Shown here one piece after another: positions 47,751-61,092 of a DNA stretch of 64,000 nucleotides. This DNA comes from Purshia tridentata (taxonomy: Eukaryota > Streptophyta > Magnoliopsida > Rosales > Rosaceae). The notes beneath the pieces are model-generated. The model worked only from the letters and a program-made list of their open reading frames with translations. It was not told where the DNA came from and did not search any database. The position numbers and the translations under genes were made by a program. The stretch lies in contig QANT01009214.1 of NCBI GenBank assembly GCA_003254885.1, positions 1 to 64,000 of the forward strand, written 5' to 3'. How positions within the stretch are numbered: the first letter of the stretch is position 1; each line of letters starts with the position of its first letter.

Positions 47751-49060
47751 GTGAGTTCTCTCTCTCTCTATGAGTTTTGCTAGCTTCTTTGTTAATCTTC
47801 TGGTCTTCATGGGTTGAATAATATACTTTTTGGGTTATATATCGTTTAATTTTGATAAAGTATGGATCTTAAAATTAGAGGGTGGGTTAGCTAGGTTAAT
47901 TAGGACCTTGTTTTTCATCCACCACATCTCAAATTTTGCACTTTATATATGATCTGGATTTATATCATGAACTTGTAATCCCATTTATAACGCCATTGAT
48001 TACAAAGATTAATTTTATGTGAAAACATTAGTTCTTATGTTTTTGTATAGGAATATATATATAAAGCATATGCCTTTTTTGTTTCTTTTAAATTAGAGAT
48101 CGTTAAGGCTATCTGAGAAGTACAAGTTGCATTATCTGATCATAATCACAGATCATTAATTTGTATTTTCATGTATTGCTAGTGATCAAATGGCAGATAG
48201 ATAGGTGGTTTAGACATGATCATGATCATCACAAGCATAATCATCATACAGGAAAAAGTTTTCTTCATTTAATTGCTATATATATGGCGAGATATGATCC
48301 CAAGAATCATTTCTCCATTAAGCAATTAATATTTTCTATATTGATATATCTAGAAGCTAGTCACAATGAATTCAGTCTTTTTTCTCCGTTCATGACTTCA
48401 TTCAACTAATTGAACATTCATGATTACATGAATGCAACTTTTCATTATCACTACCTATTCACGATATTTTCCCACATTAATTAGGTCAATAGTTTTTTGA
48501 ATTTCAGAAAAAATCTGTCATCGATCAGAACCCAATTAAAATTTGTTTTACAAACCAAAAAATAACAAGTAGCTATAGGGGAATTACATATTAAGTATAT
48601 ATATATATATATTTACTCTTATCATATATGAATCATTAATTCATGTAATGTATGGTTGTCTTCGAAATGCCACGTTCTTGTTCTCTTAAGAACTTAGAAA
48701 ACAAATTAAGCTAGAGACAACTTGGTCATAGGAGGATTTGGCTTCTCTGCCTTTCAAGATTTTGCTGTTGGTGTATTTCATAAAATTTGGTCTATTCAAG
48801 CAATTCAATAGTTGGATGAGGCCACATTAGTTTATTTAATATTTAATTAAAAATATACAATTTTTATCATCTAAACCATTAAATCATCACTTGAAGGAAC
48901 AAAGTTTTATTACACGGTCTTAAAAAGCAGAAAAGCTAAATCCGGCTTGGCAAGATGAAGTTATTAGCCAATATATACTTGGTTGAATATTATTTCAGGA
49001 TATATAAGACTTTAGATGGATATGGCTATGATCTGTGTGATTATGATTATTGAATTTCAG
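47751..49060 (+). other. Probable 5'UTR intron of the NAC gene
   Basis: A GTGAGTTCTC donor at 47751 follows a CT-rich leader, and a TGAATTTCAG acceptor ends at 49060, 31 bp before the start codon. An in-frame ATG at 49050 overlaps this acceptor, so it would be spliced out and the start at 49092 is preferred. The inference rests on splice signals only. Confidence 0.5.
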
Positions 49061-49091
49061 GACCAAATTGAAGAGGAAGAAATTGGATAAT

Positions 49092-50329
49092 ATGAATGCT
49101 TTTTCACATGTCCCCCCTGGTTTTCGGTTCCATCCGACTGATGAAGAACTTGTTGACTACTACCTGAGGAAAAAGGTTACTTCCAGAAGGATTGATCTTG
49201 ATGTTATCAAAGATGTTGACCTCTACAAAATTGAGCCCTGGGATCTTCAAGGTATATATATATGCATGATGAGTACTCATTAATATAATTTAATTAATTG
49301 GACAATTAATAGTACGTACTACGTAGGAATATTAATATTATTGAATTTGAGCGTACAGAATTATGCAGAATAGGGACAGAAGAGCAAAATGAATGGTACT
49401 TTTTTAGCCATAAAGACAAGAAGTATCCGACTGGAAGTCGAACAAACAGAGCGACCACAGCAGGGTTCTGGAAAGCCACGGGAAGAGACAAGGCAATCTA
49501 TTCAAAGCATGACTTAATTGGCATGAGGAAGACCTTGGTCTTTTATAAAGGTCGAGCCCCAAATGGCCAAAAATCTGACTGGATTATGCATGAGTACCGC
49601 CTTGAATCCGACGAAAATGGAACCCCACAGGCAAGTGCTTCATTCTATCGATATTACTATCAATCTCATACTTGCATTCCAATTACTTGAATATTGGCAA
49701 AGAAATTAATGGACATACATGCATGCATGCAGGAAGAGGGTTGGGTGGTGTGTAGGGTTTTCAAGAAGAAAATCGCAAGCATTAATCGACGAGTGAGTGA
49801 GCACGAGTCGCCTTGTTGGTACGAAGACCAGGTCTCGTTCATGCCGGACTTGGATTCGCCACCAAACCACAACAACTCTAATTCCAGTATGAATCTGGCA
49901 TACCACCACCACCACCACCATGGCCACCAACTTCCTTCTTATCCTTGCAAGAAGGAGCTTGACTTACCTTTCCAGGTTCCTCATAATGAGCATTTCTTCC
50001 AGCTTCCACTTCTAGAGACCCCAAAATTACTACTTCATCATCAATCAGGTAGCTCAAACTCCTCCATGGCCGGAGCTGGTGCTTACAGCATAGACATTAA
50101 CAACCAGGCTGATCATGCAGCTTGCACTTTGCAGTCCTCGTCGTCCCATCATGACCAAAACTTTCATGCACTGTTGTATGCTAATAATAATAGCAGTAGT
50201 ATTGATCCGCAGCAAGTACTGGTAGATGAAGATCAACTAACCGATTGGCGAGTGCTTGACAAGTTTGTGGCTTCACAACTCAGCCAGGACCATGATCATG
50301 CTTCAAAGGGAAATACCAGCTACTCATGA
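49092..50329 (+). CDS. NAC transcription factor, VND-like
   Basis: Coding exons 49092-49251, 49359-49630 and 49733-50329 give 342 aa. The NAC DNA-binding domain fills about residues 5-160: [20 protein letters not shown] (A), [18 protein letters not shown] (B), [20 protein letters not shown] (C), [14 protein letters not shown] then [20 protein letters not shown] (D), and [12 protein letters not shown] (E). The C-terminal activation region has a six-His run (about 202-207) and ends [16 protein letters not shown], a signature of VND/NST-type NACs, and [11 protein letters not shown] fits VND1-6 rather than VND7. These proteins start xylem-vessel secondary-wall formation. Intron 2 uses a GC donor (CACAG|GCAAGT). 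The start [10 protein letters not shown] matches family starts. Which VND it is cannot be settled here. Confidence 0.92.
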
Positions 50330-51911
50330 TATATATATATCATATCTTAATTATCATATATATGGACCATTAATTAAGCAAGAAATTAAGTACTCTAATG
50401 GTGGCTGATCAACGACAACCACTAGTTGTCAAATGGGTCGATCCAACTGTGGATGTGGTCGACACCTTCAAATCAATTTATAGTACGTATATATATTATA
50501 TAGTAGTACTGATCATGATCGCAGCATTCATGTACATAATAAAACTAAAACAATATAACTTAAACGTACTCTAAACTCTTAACTCTGAAGCATGCTTCGA
50601 TCTATCTGTTTGAGTAGTAGTATAGTAGTAAGTTAATTGATTCCACCAAACTAGTGATCGATCAGTTCATGATTTTTTATACTGCTTGATCCTGTAAGAT
50701 CGATATATAGTTAGCAGGTGTACTGTGGAGCCGAAGATCGATTTGATGTAACAAATGAAGAAATTGAAGAGTCAATTGTTTGGATGTCATGGCATGGCCG
50801 GCTTTATTACCTAGCCTTTGGCCTAACAGCCATTTATGCTGTTAATGGCCCGATTCAATCGACCAGGTGGTCGATTAATGCAGACATATTTGTAATATTA
50901 ATTGCCAACTGAACGATTTAATTAATATCATTAGAATAAAGAATTTGATTATTTATATGTCATTCATTTAATATGTATAGATATATATATATATATATGT
51001 TTTGCCTCAATACAATGATTCTTTTTTCATTTTGGTGTTTAATTTATCCTCTTTTAAGGAAAAATAGAATGAAATTGAGATCTTAAGTACCATATTTGCA
51101 CAAATATAAACCATGCAAATGGAGTATTAAGTTCCTAGTTTTTTTTTTGTAAGAAAAACAAAAATGAAAAGGCCGGTGAAGTTTGTTCAATATGAGTAAG
51201 TAATTAATGCAATTTTTTAGAAAGTTTCGATGTTTAGAGTTGTTATAAAGCACGCGCACAAATTAGATAACTTTCATCACACATAAGGTGGTACGTACAC
51301 TCGGACCCAAAACAATGGCAAGAAGAAAAAAGGTGTACTAATTACTATATATCTATATGATCATTATATATCGAGCTGAGAATAAATGTATATATTACAT
51401 TTGATCCAATGCTTTGCTGTAAAGCTTGGAAAATGCAGATCATATACGTGCATTTCATTCTTTTCAAAGCGTAGAAGGCAAGAATATGTAACTCAGTCAG
51501 ATTCAGCAACACCATCCATAATATATATAGTTGGTACCACAGGAAGCTTAAGGTAGGTTTTAATTGTTGACATTTATATATGCTTAATTAGATTTGATTA
51601 AATTACTGCCACAGTAAATTAAATTAGCGACTATTTCTTATCAATTACCATGTAATTAATAATTAATCAGTAGGACAGATGTATAGAAGTAACCTAAGTT
51701 TAAGGATTTGTTGTTTCAATTACTTTTATGGGCCATAATCGATTTATAGATATTAATTAAGTGTACCCATCACAAGGACTTACATTCTCAGTTTCTAGCT
51801 GACGGAGAGGCCCGAATCTAAGGCTATTTGCAAACGAAAAATACATGTCTACTGCTGAATTTCCTCTCTCTTATTTGCACCAGTAGGAGTTAAAAAAGTA
51901 CTGTTTCCAAC

Positions 51912-51957
51912 TTGAAAACAAAACATGCGACCCACCCTAGAATCCTGTTAGCAAGAT

Positions 51958-51988
<31 letters not shown>

Positions 51989-52101
51989 TATCAAGTGAAC
52001 TTAATTGAACTAGGAAATTGAAAACAAAACATGCGACCCACCCTAGAATCCTATTAGCAAGATCAGATATATATATCAAGTGAACTTAATTGAACTAGGA
52101 A
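51912..52101. repeat. Two-copy tandem duplication with unequal (AT)n cores
   Basis: Unit 1 (51912-52016) and unit 2 (52018-52101) run from TTGAAAACAAAACATGCG to GAACTTAATTGAACTAGGAA. They differ mainly in the length of the internal AT tract (about 28 vs 10 bases) and in one or two substitutions. Confidence 0.9.
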
Positions 52102-52330
52102 CAATTAATTCTAGAAAACATAAATTAAAGAAAAAGAAAAGTTGAATCACTAACCTATTGCGACCCTTAATCATTATGAACCTGAATGGAAGCTATAGCT
52201 AGTTGCAGTACTGAGATATTGCAGTTGCAGTGAGGGGTGGTGAGCTATATATAGCAGTGTGATAAAGTGGCTGAAAGCATGCAGCAAAGGAGAGAAATAT
52301 AGCTATAGGGATTGAAGAGGGTGAGTAGGA

Positions 52331-52354
52331 TATATATATATATATATATATATA
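52331..52354. repeat. (AT)n microsatellite
   Basis: Perfect AT tract of ~12 units. Confidence 0.9.
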
Positions 52355-52568
52355 CCCTTTGACATTTGTACCAATTGCAAGAGAAACAAACAAACGTTTT
52401 ACAGTGAAATTTGACAACATTTACTGATCAATATATATGTTTAAGTGGATATGTAGATGACCATTTACTTGTGGTGCAGTCAAGGTTGAAAGTCCCTTTT
52501 AGGCAATGAAAGTTTTAGAGCGACATACTCATTAGGCATGTTACACAGAGAGAGCCAGAGTCAGAGCC

Positions 52569-52593
52569 AGAGAGAGAGAGAGAGAGAGAGAGA
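52569..52593. repeat. (GA)n microsatellite
   Basis: A GA tract of ~12 units, preceded by GAGCCAGAGTCAGAGCCAGA. Confidence 0.9.
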
Positions 52594-53774
52594 CAAAGTT
52601 AATTAAGGAGAGAAGGAATCCTAGGAAAGAAAATTAATTAAAATTAGTGAAGAAGAAGTCAGTACGTGCTTCTTTCTGACCAACAGGAGAATGTTACCCA
52701 TTCGCATGACATGAATAAACAGGTCAGTAATTAGAGACTAGATCACTGCATAATTAAGGTTTTATATATATTAATTAATTTGTCAAATTGTTGTTTGTGA
52801 AACAAGGAAGATATCATCATAATTCATAAATATATACATAATTAAGCAAGGACAGAGCATAATAAATACTAGTCCCATGTGACTGCTATCATGTTTTTCC
52901 ATCTAACCCACAAATTCAACCCTTTCTGATTTCGGTCCCCACCTATCTTGAAACATAATTTTCTTGGTCGTACAATTATTACTACTCCTTGATCATCATA
53001 TTTTGGCTGCAATATATATCAAAGATAATAATATATCGATCAGGGAAGAAACCGAAAATTCGAAACTGCAAATTTAGTGGCTTTTCCAAATTCTTAGTCC
53101 ATGATCTACCCAAGTTCAACAGCGTATTAGCTACGCAATAGAATCTTTTAGCCCCCACAAAGAAAAAAATAAAAGATCTTTTTTATTGGATATCAACAAA
53201 TACAGACTTTAATATTCTCTAGCCTGGCCCAACATTGAATTGCATCTTTACTTTAGTTCTCACCCAAGATTATGGACTATAAATTGAGGCAAACCATATT
53301 AGTGGAAATTATCATTATTGTTCCACTGGGCCCATTGGCCCAAAGCCTTCATGAAAGTCTGGGCCGGTCATATCATTAATGTTTTTGAAGGAAGTCAAAC
53401 ATTAATTCTTCTTATTCGCATAATCATGAAAAAATAAAAAAACTTAAATAAAACTTGAGTAAAAAGAAGAAGTCACATGCTATTTGAGAATATGGGTTAA
53501 TCATCACGAGTACACATAATTTTCAGAGGTAAGACGCAGAAAGAATGATGGATCCCAAATGACCTAAATTACAAGGTATGGTATGGGGTATTGCCAGAAA
53601 ATTAAAAATTGAAGTAAATGTCACTAACACCAACCAACAACAAAAATATACTGCCACGACTCCATTTGCACACCTAAACTAAAATTTGTATTGCAACCCC
53701 CAACAACTAAGCAAGAAAAGACTGCCACTGGTTTTGAAATCATACAACTTCTCACCAATCACCAATAAACTTCA

Positions 53775-56700
53775 TCATCTAAAACTACACACCAAAGCAA
53801 AGAATGCCATCAGCAGAGAGAACAACTTGAAATTTTCCTTGGAAATTGACGCTGAAGAAGAGTGCTTCTGTTCCCTGAAGATACAAGACAAACAATGCTG
53901 ATATTAGAATTTGCACATAAATATATATATATATATGTATATAAAGAGAGAGAGACAGAGAGAATGTGATTTTTTATGCATACTTTTGCAAGTTCTTTAG
54001 AGCACCACAATAAAGAACATTTTCGGGAGCAGTAAACTCTGTTTCACCATTCTCCAGAGGATTGACAATTCTCAAATATGTCTCTTGGCCAAGATACCAT
54101 CTATCAAGGTTTTGTGCTCTAAGATTCCATGCTCCAGGATTGTCAAGTGAGACCAGCACCGCTGTCCATGCCCCAGGGAAAACCTACACCATCGAAAAGC
54201 AGAAAGGACTAAATTCAATACATAAAATACGCCTTCCAAAGTTATACCTAAAACATGCAAAGCTTGAACAATAAGCAGATGCTCCAATAACAAAACAAAC
54301 CTGTGCAGTGCACCGGGAGATTGCATCCCACATATTATATCCACTTTTCTTGTCTTCTGTCCACTCACCAAAACCCATCCTGCATACAATAAATCAATTT
54401 CTCAAAACACCTATCATTTAAAAGCCGATGATAAGAAGAAATATAAAAGAAAATAAAACTTACCCAACCACAAAAAAGGCATACCCATCCAAATGAAAAC
54501 TCAGCACTGTGGTGTCATTATTCTGGAAAATGATTTCAATAAAACCCTTGTATGTGGCATTAATAGCAGATATGTCTTTTCGGGGTTCTCTATTAAGTGG
54601 CTTATTGGGGAAATCAAGCTTATAAGCTCCTCTAACTTTATGCTGATCAGAAAGCCTGATTGGAGTATCAGGATTGACAAATGAGATTCCATTTAGTGTA
54701 GCTCGCAGTTTTCCATTGATTGTCTGTGGTGGCAAACTCCTTAACACATAAGTATCAGTGATATTAATGTTACCGTAGTGAAATGATCCCTGAGGATTAG
54801 GGCGAGCTCCACTTGCAGATCCATTTTGCCTGACAATATGAAAAAAAATTTAAGAGAAATGAACTAGTACCTAAAATTGAACAGATGACTCCTGCTGAGC
54901 AAGAAAATAAACCTCTTGAATGACCATAAATTTACAAAAGCAAACCTGATGCTCAACGCCTGGTTCAGCGACCACGTTTTGTCAAAAAAATCGTTGGGAG
55001 GATCGGGGAGAGGGCCGCTTGCTGGTCCTTTAGAGTTGGAATAGTGTAAGACGGCAACACCTGTAACCTTTTGCCAAAGTGATTCATTCACAAACCTTGC
55101 ACTTGCCACAATGTAGTAATCACTACTGGCATTTTGATCCATGGTAACAAGAAAAGAATATGACTGTCCAACATGGATATCAAAGTTTGAATAGTTCTGT
55201 TGCATTGTGTAATGCCCCTCTGTTTCAGCAAGAAGCAGATTGTGACTCTGAATTCTGAAGTTCAAACTTGTTGAAACACCAACATTGTGCACACGAAGTC
55301 GATAAGTTTTTCCTGCAAAATATAATGTCACTTCAAACAATTTCCCAAGCGACATGCAGCACATATATCACAGATAGAATAATATTGCATCACATATGGC
55401 AGCTAGCCTAGCAGCAGAGACTAAATTGGATATAACAATACGATTGAGAGATGTGGGAGAACAGGGAGGGCTACCCTTTTGGGTCCTAACACGTTCTAAA
55501 GACTAGGAAATTTTAAGTCGATAGCAGATTATCAGTGAAAACAAAGTAAACATTATAATGGAGCGTGTTGGGGAGGGGTGTTAATAGTGCAAAAACAATG
55601 CCTGAAAAATATACCTGGGTCAACGTTGATGGTTTCATACTGAATACCATCAGGTACTAGGGTGTTGTTGTATCGATAAGGCCCCTTGCCATTGATGAGA
55701 ACTCCATCTGGCATCCCGAGGTCTTTTCCAGCATCAAGAGCAGTTCTCAATGCCTACAATACAAGACAGAGGAACGGTACGGTCATTTCTACACTTCCAC
55801 TTTCATTGTTCATGTGAAAATACCAGCAGAATGACAAATACTAACCGTATGGTTTTGTGTATACCAGTCACCAATCATTATGGCAATATCCCCATCAGGC
55901 TGATTAAAGGGAATTGCGATAACGTCCCTGTTATTAATATGAAAAGAACCAAATCCCCCAGATGCTCTCTGAAAATTAAGAGATGGGAAGTAGAAGAAGC
56001 TTCCGATCTGATCCTTAACTTGAAACTGATAAGTCCAATTCCATGATGGAGGGATTGGACAATTTGTGCCAAGAACACCATCCTGCCACGAATTACGCCG
56101 CATTTGGATCCCAGACCTGCCACAGACATTCACTCACATCTGAAAAAATGATTTATTCTTGAAATCAAAAGGTTTCGGATGTTGTGGTGGAGCTTACCAA
56201 GTCATTAGGAAGCTTTCGTCCAATTCATTATGTACATTAATAACAACATTGTTGTTCGTAGTAGCATTGATAGGGTCACCTGGAAACTTCCCATTAACTG
56301 CTATAACCTGCAGCCAAAAATTTCAATGTAAACAAGTGATGCAAGTCATTTTACAATCTACTTCAAAATGAATCAGACTCCGAACAGAAAGAGGGAAAAA
56401 AAAAAAAAAAAANNNAAAAAAAAAAAAAAAACTTAAACCCTTGGGTTTAGAGTATCAAATTTTAATATCAGGACCAAATATAAATGAATATGTACGGAAA
56501 ATTAAAGCAAATATGTTGAAATGAAACTTCCTGGTAAATGGTCCCAATCTGTTTCACTGACACTTAAGCCCTCATCACTTGCCATCATAAATAAATAAAA
56601 AAGACCTCGTCACTTAAAAGCGCACAAAGTAAAACCATAGATTTACTAAAAAAATGCATAGAAATTCAAAACCAATTAAGAAAAAGAGTTGAAGATGGCA

Positions 56701-56960
56701 TTTCCAACAGATCCAAACCCAGAAATGAAAACCAAAAGCGCGTGGGTTTATCACAGAGCAGTAAAAACAAAGTAAACCAAACGAAAAGAGAGCGGTTTTG
56801 AGAAGCGAACCCGTTGAGGTACACCAAGTGGGGAGGCGGTGATGTAAGAGACGCGGAAGTCGTAGAAAACATAGGGGTCTGCAGCGGAGCAGAGTGTTGA
56901 AAGCAGAGCAATGTGGGTCAACGAAAACAGAGTGAACAGGGAGAGCCCAGAAAGTGCCAT
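53775..56960 (-). CDS. SKU5-similar (SKS) multicopper-oxidase-like protein, probably GPI-anchored
   Basis: Nine GT-AG exons: 56811-56960, 56198-56307, 55846-56116, 55615-55753, 54946-55312, 54464-54829, 54301-54379, 53984-54183 and 53775-53874, giving 593 aa. A signal peptide (about 1-26) is followed by three cupredoxin domains with family blocks NGKFPGDPINATTNNNVVIN, NSWQDGVLGTNCPIPP, SFFYFPS..NFQRASGG, KTYRLRVHNVGVSTSLNFRI and RWYLGQETYLRIVNP. The His-Cys-His copper clusters of true ascorbate oxidases and laccases are missing, as is usual for SKS proteins, so redox activity is doubtful. The last exon adds EQKHSSS and a hydrophobic FKLFSLLMAFFALVCSF tail, which looks like a GPI-anchor signal. 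SKU5, the founding member, is a wall/plasma-membrane protein that affects directional growth. Skipping the last splice gives an alternative end, QKYA, without the tail. Confidence 0.9.
56398..56431. repeat. Poly-A run with NNN, in SKS intron 1
   Basis: A-homopolymer with three unresolved bases at 56413-56415, inside the intron between exons 1 and 2. Confidence 0.8.
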
Positions 56961-59900
56961 GAGTATCTGTGTGTGTGTGTATATAGATGTATGTAATCTC
57001 TGTGAAGCAAAGAAGATTTCCTGAGATTTGGTGAACTTGTATTACATTATCAAAGAAAGTGAGAGAGGGATCAACAATGGAGATTGAGAGTCAAAAGAAG
57101 AGAAGAAGTTGTTAAGTGTGTAAGCAGAGAAGGGAGAGAAGGCTATGAGTCACGCACACTATGAAGCTGCAACCACTCCGTTTCTCGAAAATTTTGGCCC
57201 AATGCCCATATATTTAGGGGTGACTGCCTCAACCGGTTGAATATTAAATCACTCCCTATTTATTAATGAATTTAGTTTTATAATTATTCCATTCTAATAA
57301 AAACAATTGAATTTTTTTCTTTTTTCATTATCCAAAATAAAATAAGAGAATCTTATTCTTCCTTAGATCTTGCTCACACACTTGACTCAAAAATCAAAAA
57401 TATTTTTATTTTATTTTACCTTTACCATATGCCTTTTCACCAATTATACAGAGTTGAGAGACTGTTCTTGTTATTTAACAAACAAAAAGTTATTAAAACA
57501 AATCATCATCTGTAAAAGACCACCAGGTTAAAAAAAATATATCATATGCAATTGTGTTTTATCTTATTACATTTTAAAATACAAATTTTGTCCTTAAAAG
57601 ACATATTGACCTTACGTTACAAACTAATCCAACAGAAAAATAAAGATTTTATTTGTTGGACTAGATACGCTTACTTAAAGACTAATTCATCTGCTGATTT
57701 TTTTCTGAATATAAATTCCGAAATAAAAAAATTAGCCGGTGACAGGCTGTGAGGGTTTAAGGAGGCGAGAATGATAAGAGTTGACAGCGAAGTGTTGGTG
57801 AGGTGGCCCACTAACACACCCCAAGCAGCGCACAAGTTTCGGTGCCTCACCCTCGCTCACACTCAGGAATCAGGATTTTCTTTCCTTCTTTCTTAACGTT
57901 CTCATCTTCTGCAAAAGCGACCACATGCACAGTCCCAGGTCCCACCCAAATTGGGACCCACCATGCTGACTCTGATTTTCTAAATATTTTTTTTCCTTTT
58001 TCTTAGCCACATCATATATTTATGTGTAGTTGTATACGTTGTCCATGTCCACACTGGAAACACTACACGCACACTACACGGTTTACTGATTCCACGGCTG
58101 TTTTCTATTTTATATTTGACAATTTTCTAGAAAAAGGAAATAATAGATAATTTAGTCACCAAATTTTCAATACGATCGGACAATTTATTATTGTTCGTAG
58201 TATATGTATACCGTTTTGTCTGTAGCGTGACATAAATGGATTGTCACATAAGCAAGCTATCTTTCTATTTAGATTATCAAATTTTGTAAATCTCCATGCA
58301 CATCTATTTGCTTGTATCATTATATAGTCTCTAATAATCAACCAACTATAAATGGAATCATCAACTGGTTTGGCCCATACACTAAAATTTGCATGTATCC
58401 ATTGAAGATTAAATACCTTATTTGTGGGCTAAAGAAATACTTTCCTAAGTTAATAAAAAAAAATTTCCCCTATACATATTCATTGACCTTTTTTTATATA
58501 TATTAATGGTTTTATCGACATATAGAAATCGAGCATTAATGTGCTCAAACCTGTCCTCCATTTCACATTTGATAAATAAATGGTTTACTTGTTGGACAAT
58601 GAGATTGAAGATTCTTTAGCAGCATTTGCAATATAATCCAAGATTGATAAGGGCGGCTTGTACCATGCACAACTCCTTTGTACCATTCTTTAACAAATTA
58701 ATTTAATCTCATTCTATATATACCCTCCATTTATTGGAAGAATTAGTCAAGAGGCCTAAGAGTAACTTGGAGAATTAGTATTAAATTTAATTAATTAATG
58801 GTGTGCAAAATAATAGAATTGAGAATTAAAGTTGAAGTGGGCAAATAAGGGTCTTCAAACAATAATAATTTCATGACAATTTTTGTAACTTGTGATGTAA
58901 TGGGTTGATAATGCATGTGGTTGTTGTTGAGAAAGTGATGCCATTAATGTCTCTAATGCAGGTGCTGATTGTGGAAGTTGGACTGAGGCACTTGAATTCC
59001 TTGTAAGGGATTCTATATCTATATATAAATTTGTAATTTCTAAAAATACTTTCATTTACAAAATAAGTATTGATAACATTATTTATTAACAAAAAATAAA
59101 AAAGTAAAATAGAATAATTAGAATTAAAAATTAAAAAATTACACCTTTATTTTTAATAACCCACTTTTCCACTACCATTATTTTAAAACAAATAAATTAT
59201 TAAAAATTTTAATTAAATTTTTAAAAATGCACATGGCAAAAGACTAGTTAGTTATTAAACATATACATACTAATTAGTAATTGCTTGTGGGATACACTAC
59301 AAGGAACCTTCTGACTCATTCATTTTTTATAGTGAAAAACTTGCAACATCACATTATTCATTATTACATGATGACTTTATAAGAATTTGAGGCTCAAACC
59401 TTCCATCAACTCTCCATTAATTCCCTCATATAAATTAAGAAAAATAATGAACAATTCTTGGGAGGTCAAATCAAATGAAAATGGTACAAACCTAGTATTT
59501 GCCTGAGATAATATAAAGAATCAACAAACTTGTCCTTTCTATTGGTTTTTATATATTGGGGTTCACGAATCAACTAAATTGCACATGGGTTGTCATGTCA
59601 ACCAAATTTATGGCTTTTTTACTTGTTAATTAACTGCCTACTTTTATCTATGCTTGTGATCGAATTGCTTTAAATATAATCATTCAAAATGTTTTTTTCT
59701 TCTATTTTATTTGAATTTTCTCCAATTGCAGGACTAGTATCTACTTCTATATATGATTGTATATACTTCATTGTGTTTATTCGGGTATGAAAATCATAAA
59801 ACAAGAGCATATCTCCTATGTAAAAAATTCAAAAATAAAACAACCAGGCCTAATATAGGATATTAAAAAAATTATTTTCAACACATGAAGGTTAATATTT

Positions 59901-60857
59901 CAAATTATACACGAACAAAGAGAGAAAGAATTAATCATTAAAGTTATGAGTCTTGATTATTTGAATAAAATAAAAAGGCAAAACGGTAATAAAATTAAAA
60001 TTTTTAAACAAGTTTTTTTAACAATATCAAAAGAGACATGAAACGCAATTTGAAGAAAATGTCTCTCTCCATATGTGTGTGGTGTATTTTATACTCCACC
60101 TTTTAGAAATATGCTATATTTATGGTGATTGTACAACACTTTCCAATTAACTAGAATCCGATATATTCTATATTTTATTCCACCTCTTATATACATTTTT
60201 ATGCTTTGAGATTCTATAAAACTTTAGAGATGTTCTAAGACTTTTTATTTTTCGGTATTCGGCAAATTGGATTTGGAAGTCGGTTGCTTGATTCAAACTC
60301 GTGGTAGTTTGATAGCACCACCTTCCATGTGGACATTGAATTTCTACTTCAAGACAAAACTCTTGGTAAAATCAAGAATATTTTTTTTTGGTCAAACAGA
60401 AAAAACAAGAATATGGAACCAATAAAAAGAAATTAAAAGCTGTTACAGTCCACAGAAAAAGGAAATAACAAATTAAAAAATATTTAAGAACTTATGGATA
60501 AGAATGAAGTGACAACATAGCTAGAAGACGGACTTTTCCATTCACAACCCCAAAAGAATAAATAATAGTTTACAATTAGCCTTGATCCATAAATTAAGCA
60601 CAAATTGGCTCTATCTTTTTTTCTTTTTGGGGTAAGAACCAAAAAGATACTGTATTGATTCTATTGAATATAAAAGGTCAAATATGCTTTATGATTTTAA
60701 AATTTTTAAATCAGGGGTTTTAAAATACGCCTAACGGTCGAATGCCAAGTCAGGTGTAATATGTGAAGGATCTAGTGATTTAAGAATAGAGTTGAATTAA
60801 AGTAATGACCAACATATGTGGTTCCTAAGCCCAAACAAAAACCCAAATGGCTCTACA
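56961..60857. other. Intergenic between SKS and invertase
   Basis: This holds the SKS upstream region with a (TG)n stretch at about 56969-56980, then AT-rich sequence. About 57760-58000 is less AT-rich but shows no gene. Confidence 0.45.
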
Positions 60858-61092
60858 CAGAAATAAGCAAAGGCCCAAATCATAGGTGAAACTAGGACAT
60901 CAAACCCCAATTCGTGTCAAACAAAGTTGTGAATTGTGATGACAATGGTTAGAGCATCTCCAAAAAACTCTAGTAAAATCACTCTTCAAATTCACATACA
61001 GAAATAAGCAAAGGCCCAAATCATAGGTGAAACCAGGACATCAAACCCCAATTCGTGTCAAACAAAGTTGTGAATTGTGATGACAATGGTTA
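60858..61092. repeat. 94-bp direct repeat with a 47-bp spacer
   Basis: 60858-60951 and 60999-61092 are identical except for one base (GAAACTAGG vs GAAACCAGG). The spacer starts GAGCATCTCCAAAAAACTCT. Confidence 0.9.

Larger units (their letters stand above)
50330..53774. other. Intergenic region with microsatellites
   Basis: 3.4 kb without a gene. It includes a tandem duplication at 51912-52101, (AT)n tracts at 51964-51991 and 52331-52354, and (GA)n at 52569-52593. A 64-codon frame at 50718-50912 shows no family resemblance. Confidence 0.5.

Noticed and set aside
50718-50912. 64-codon frame downstream of the NAC gene
   Set aside because: Short, no family signature and no splice context.
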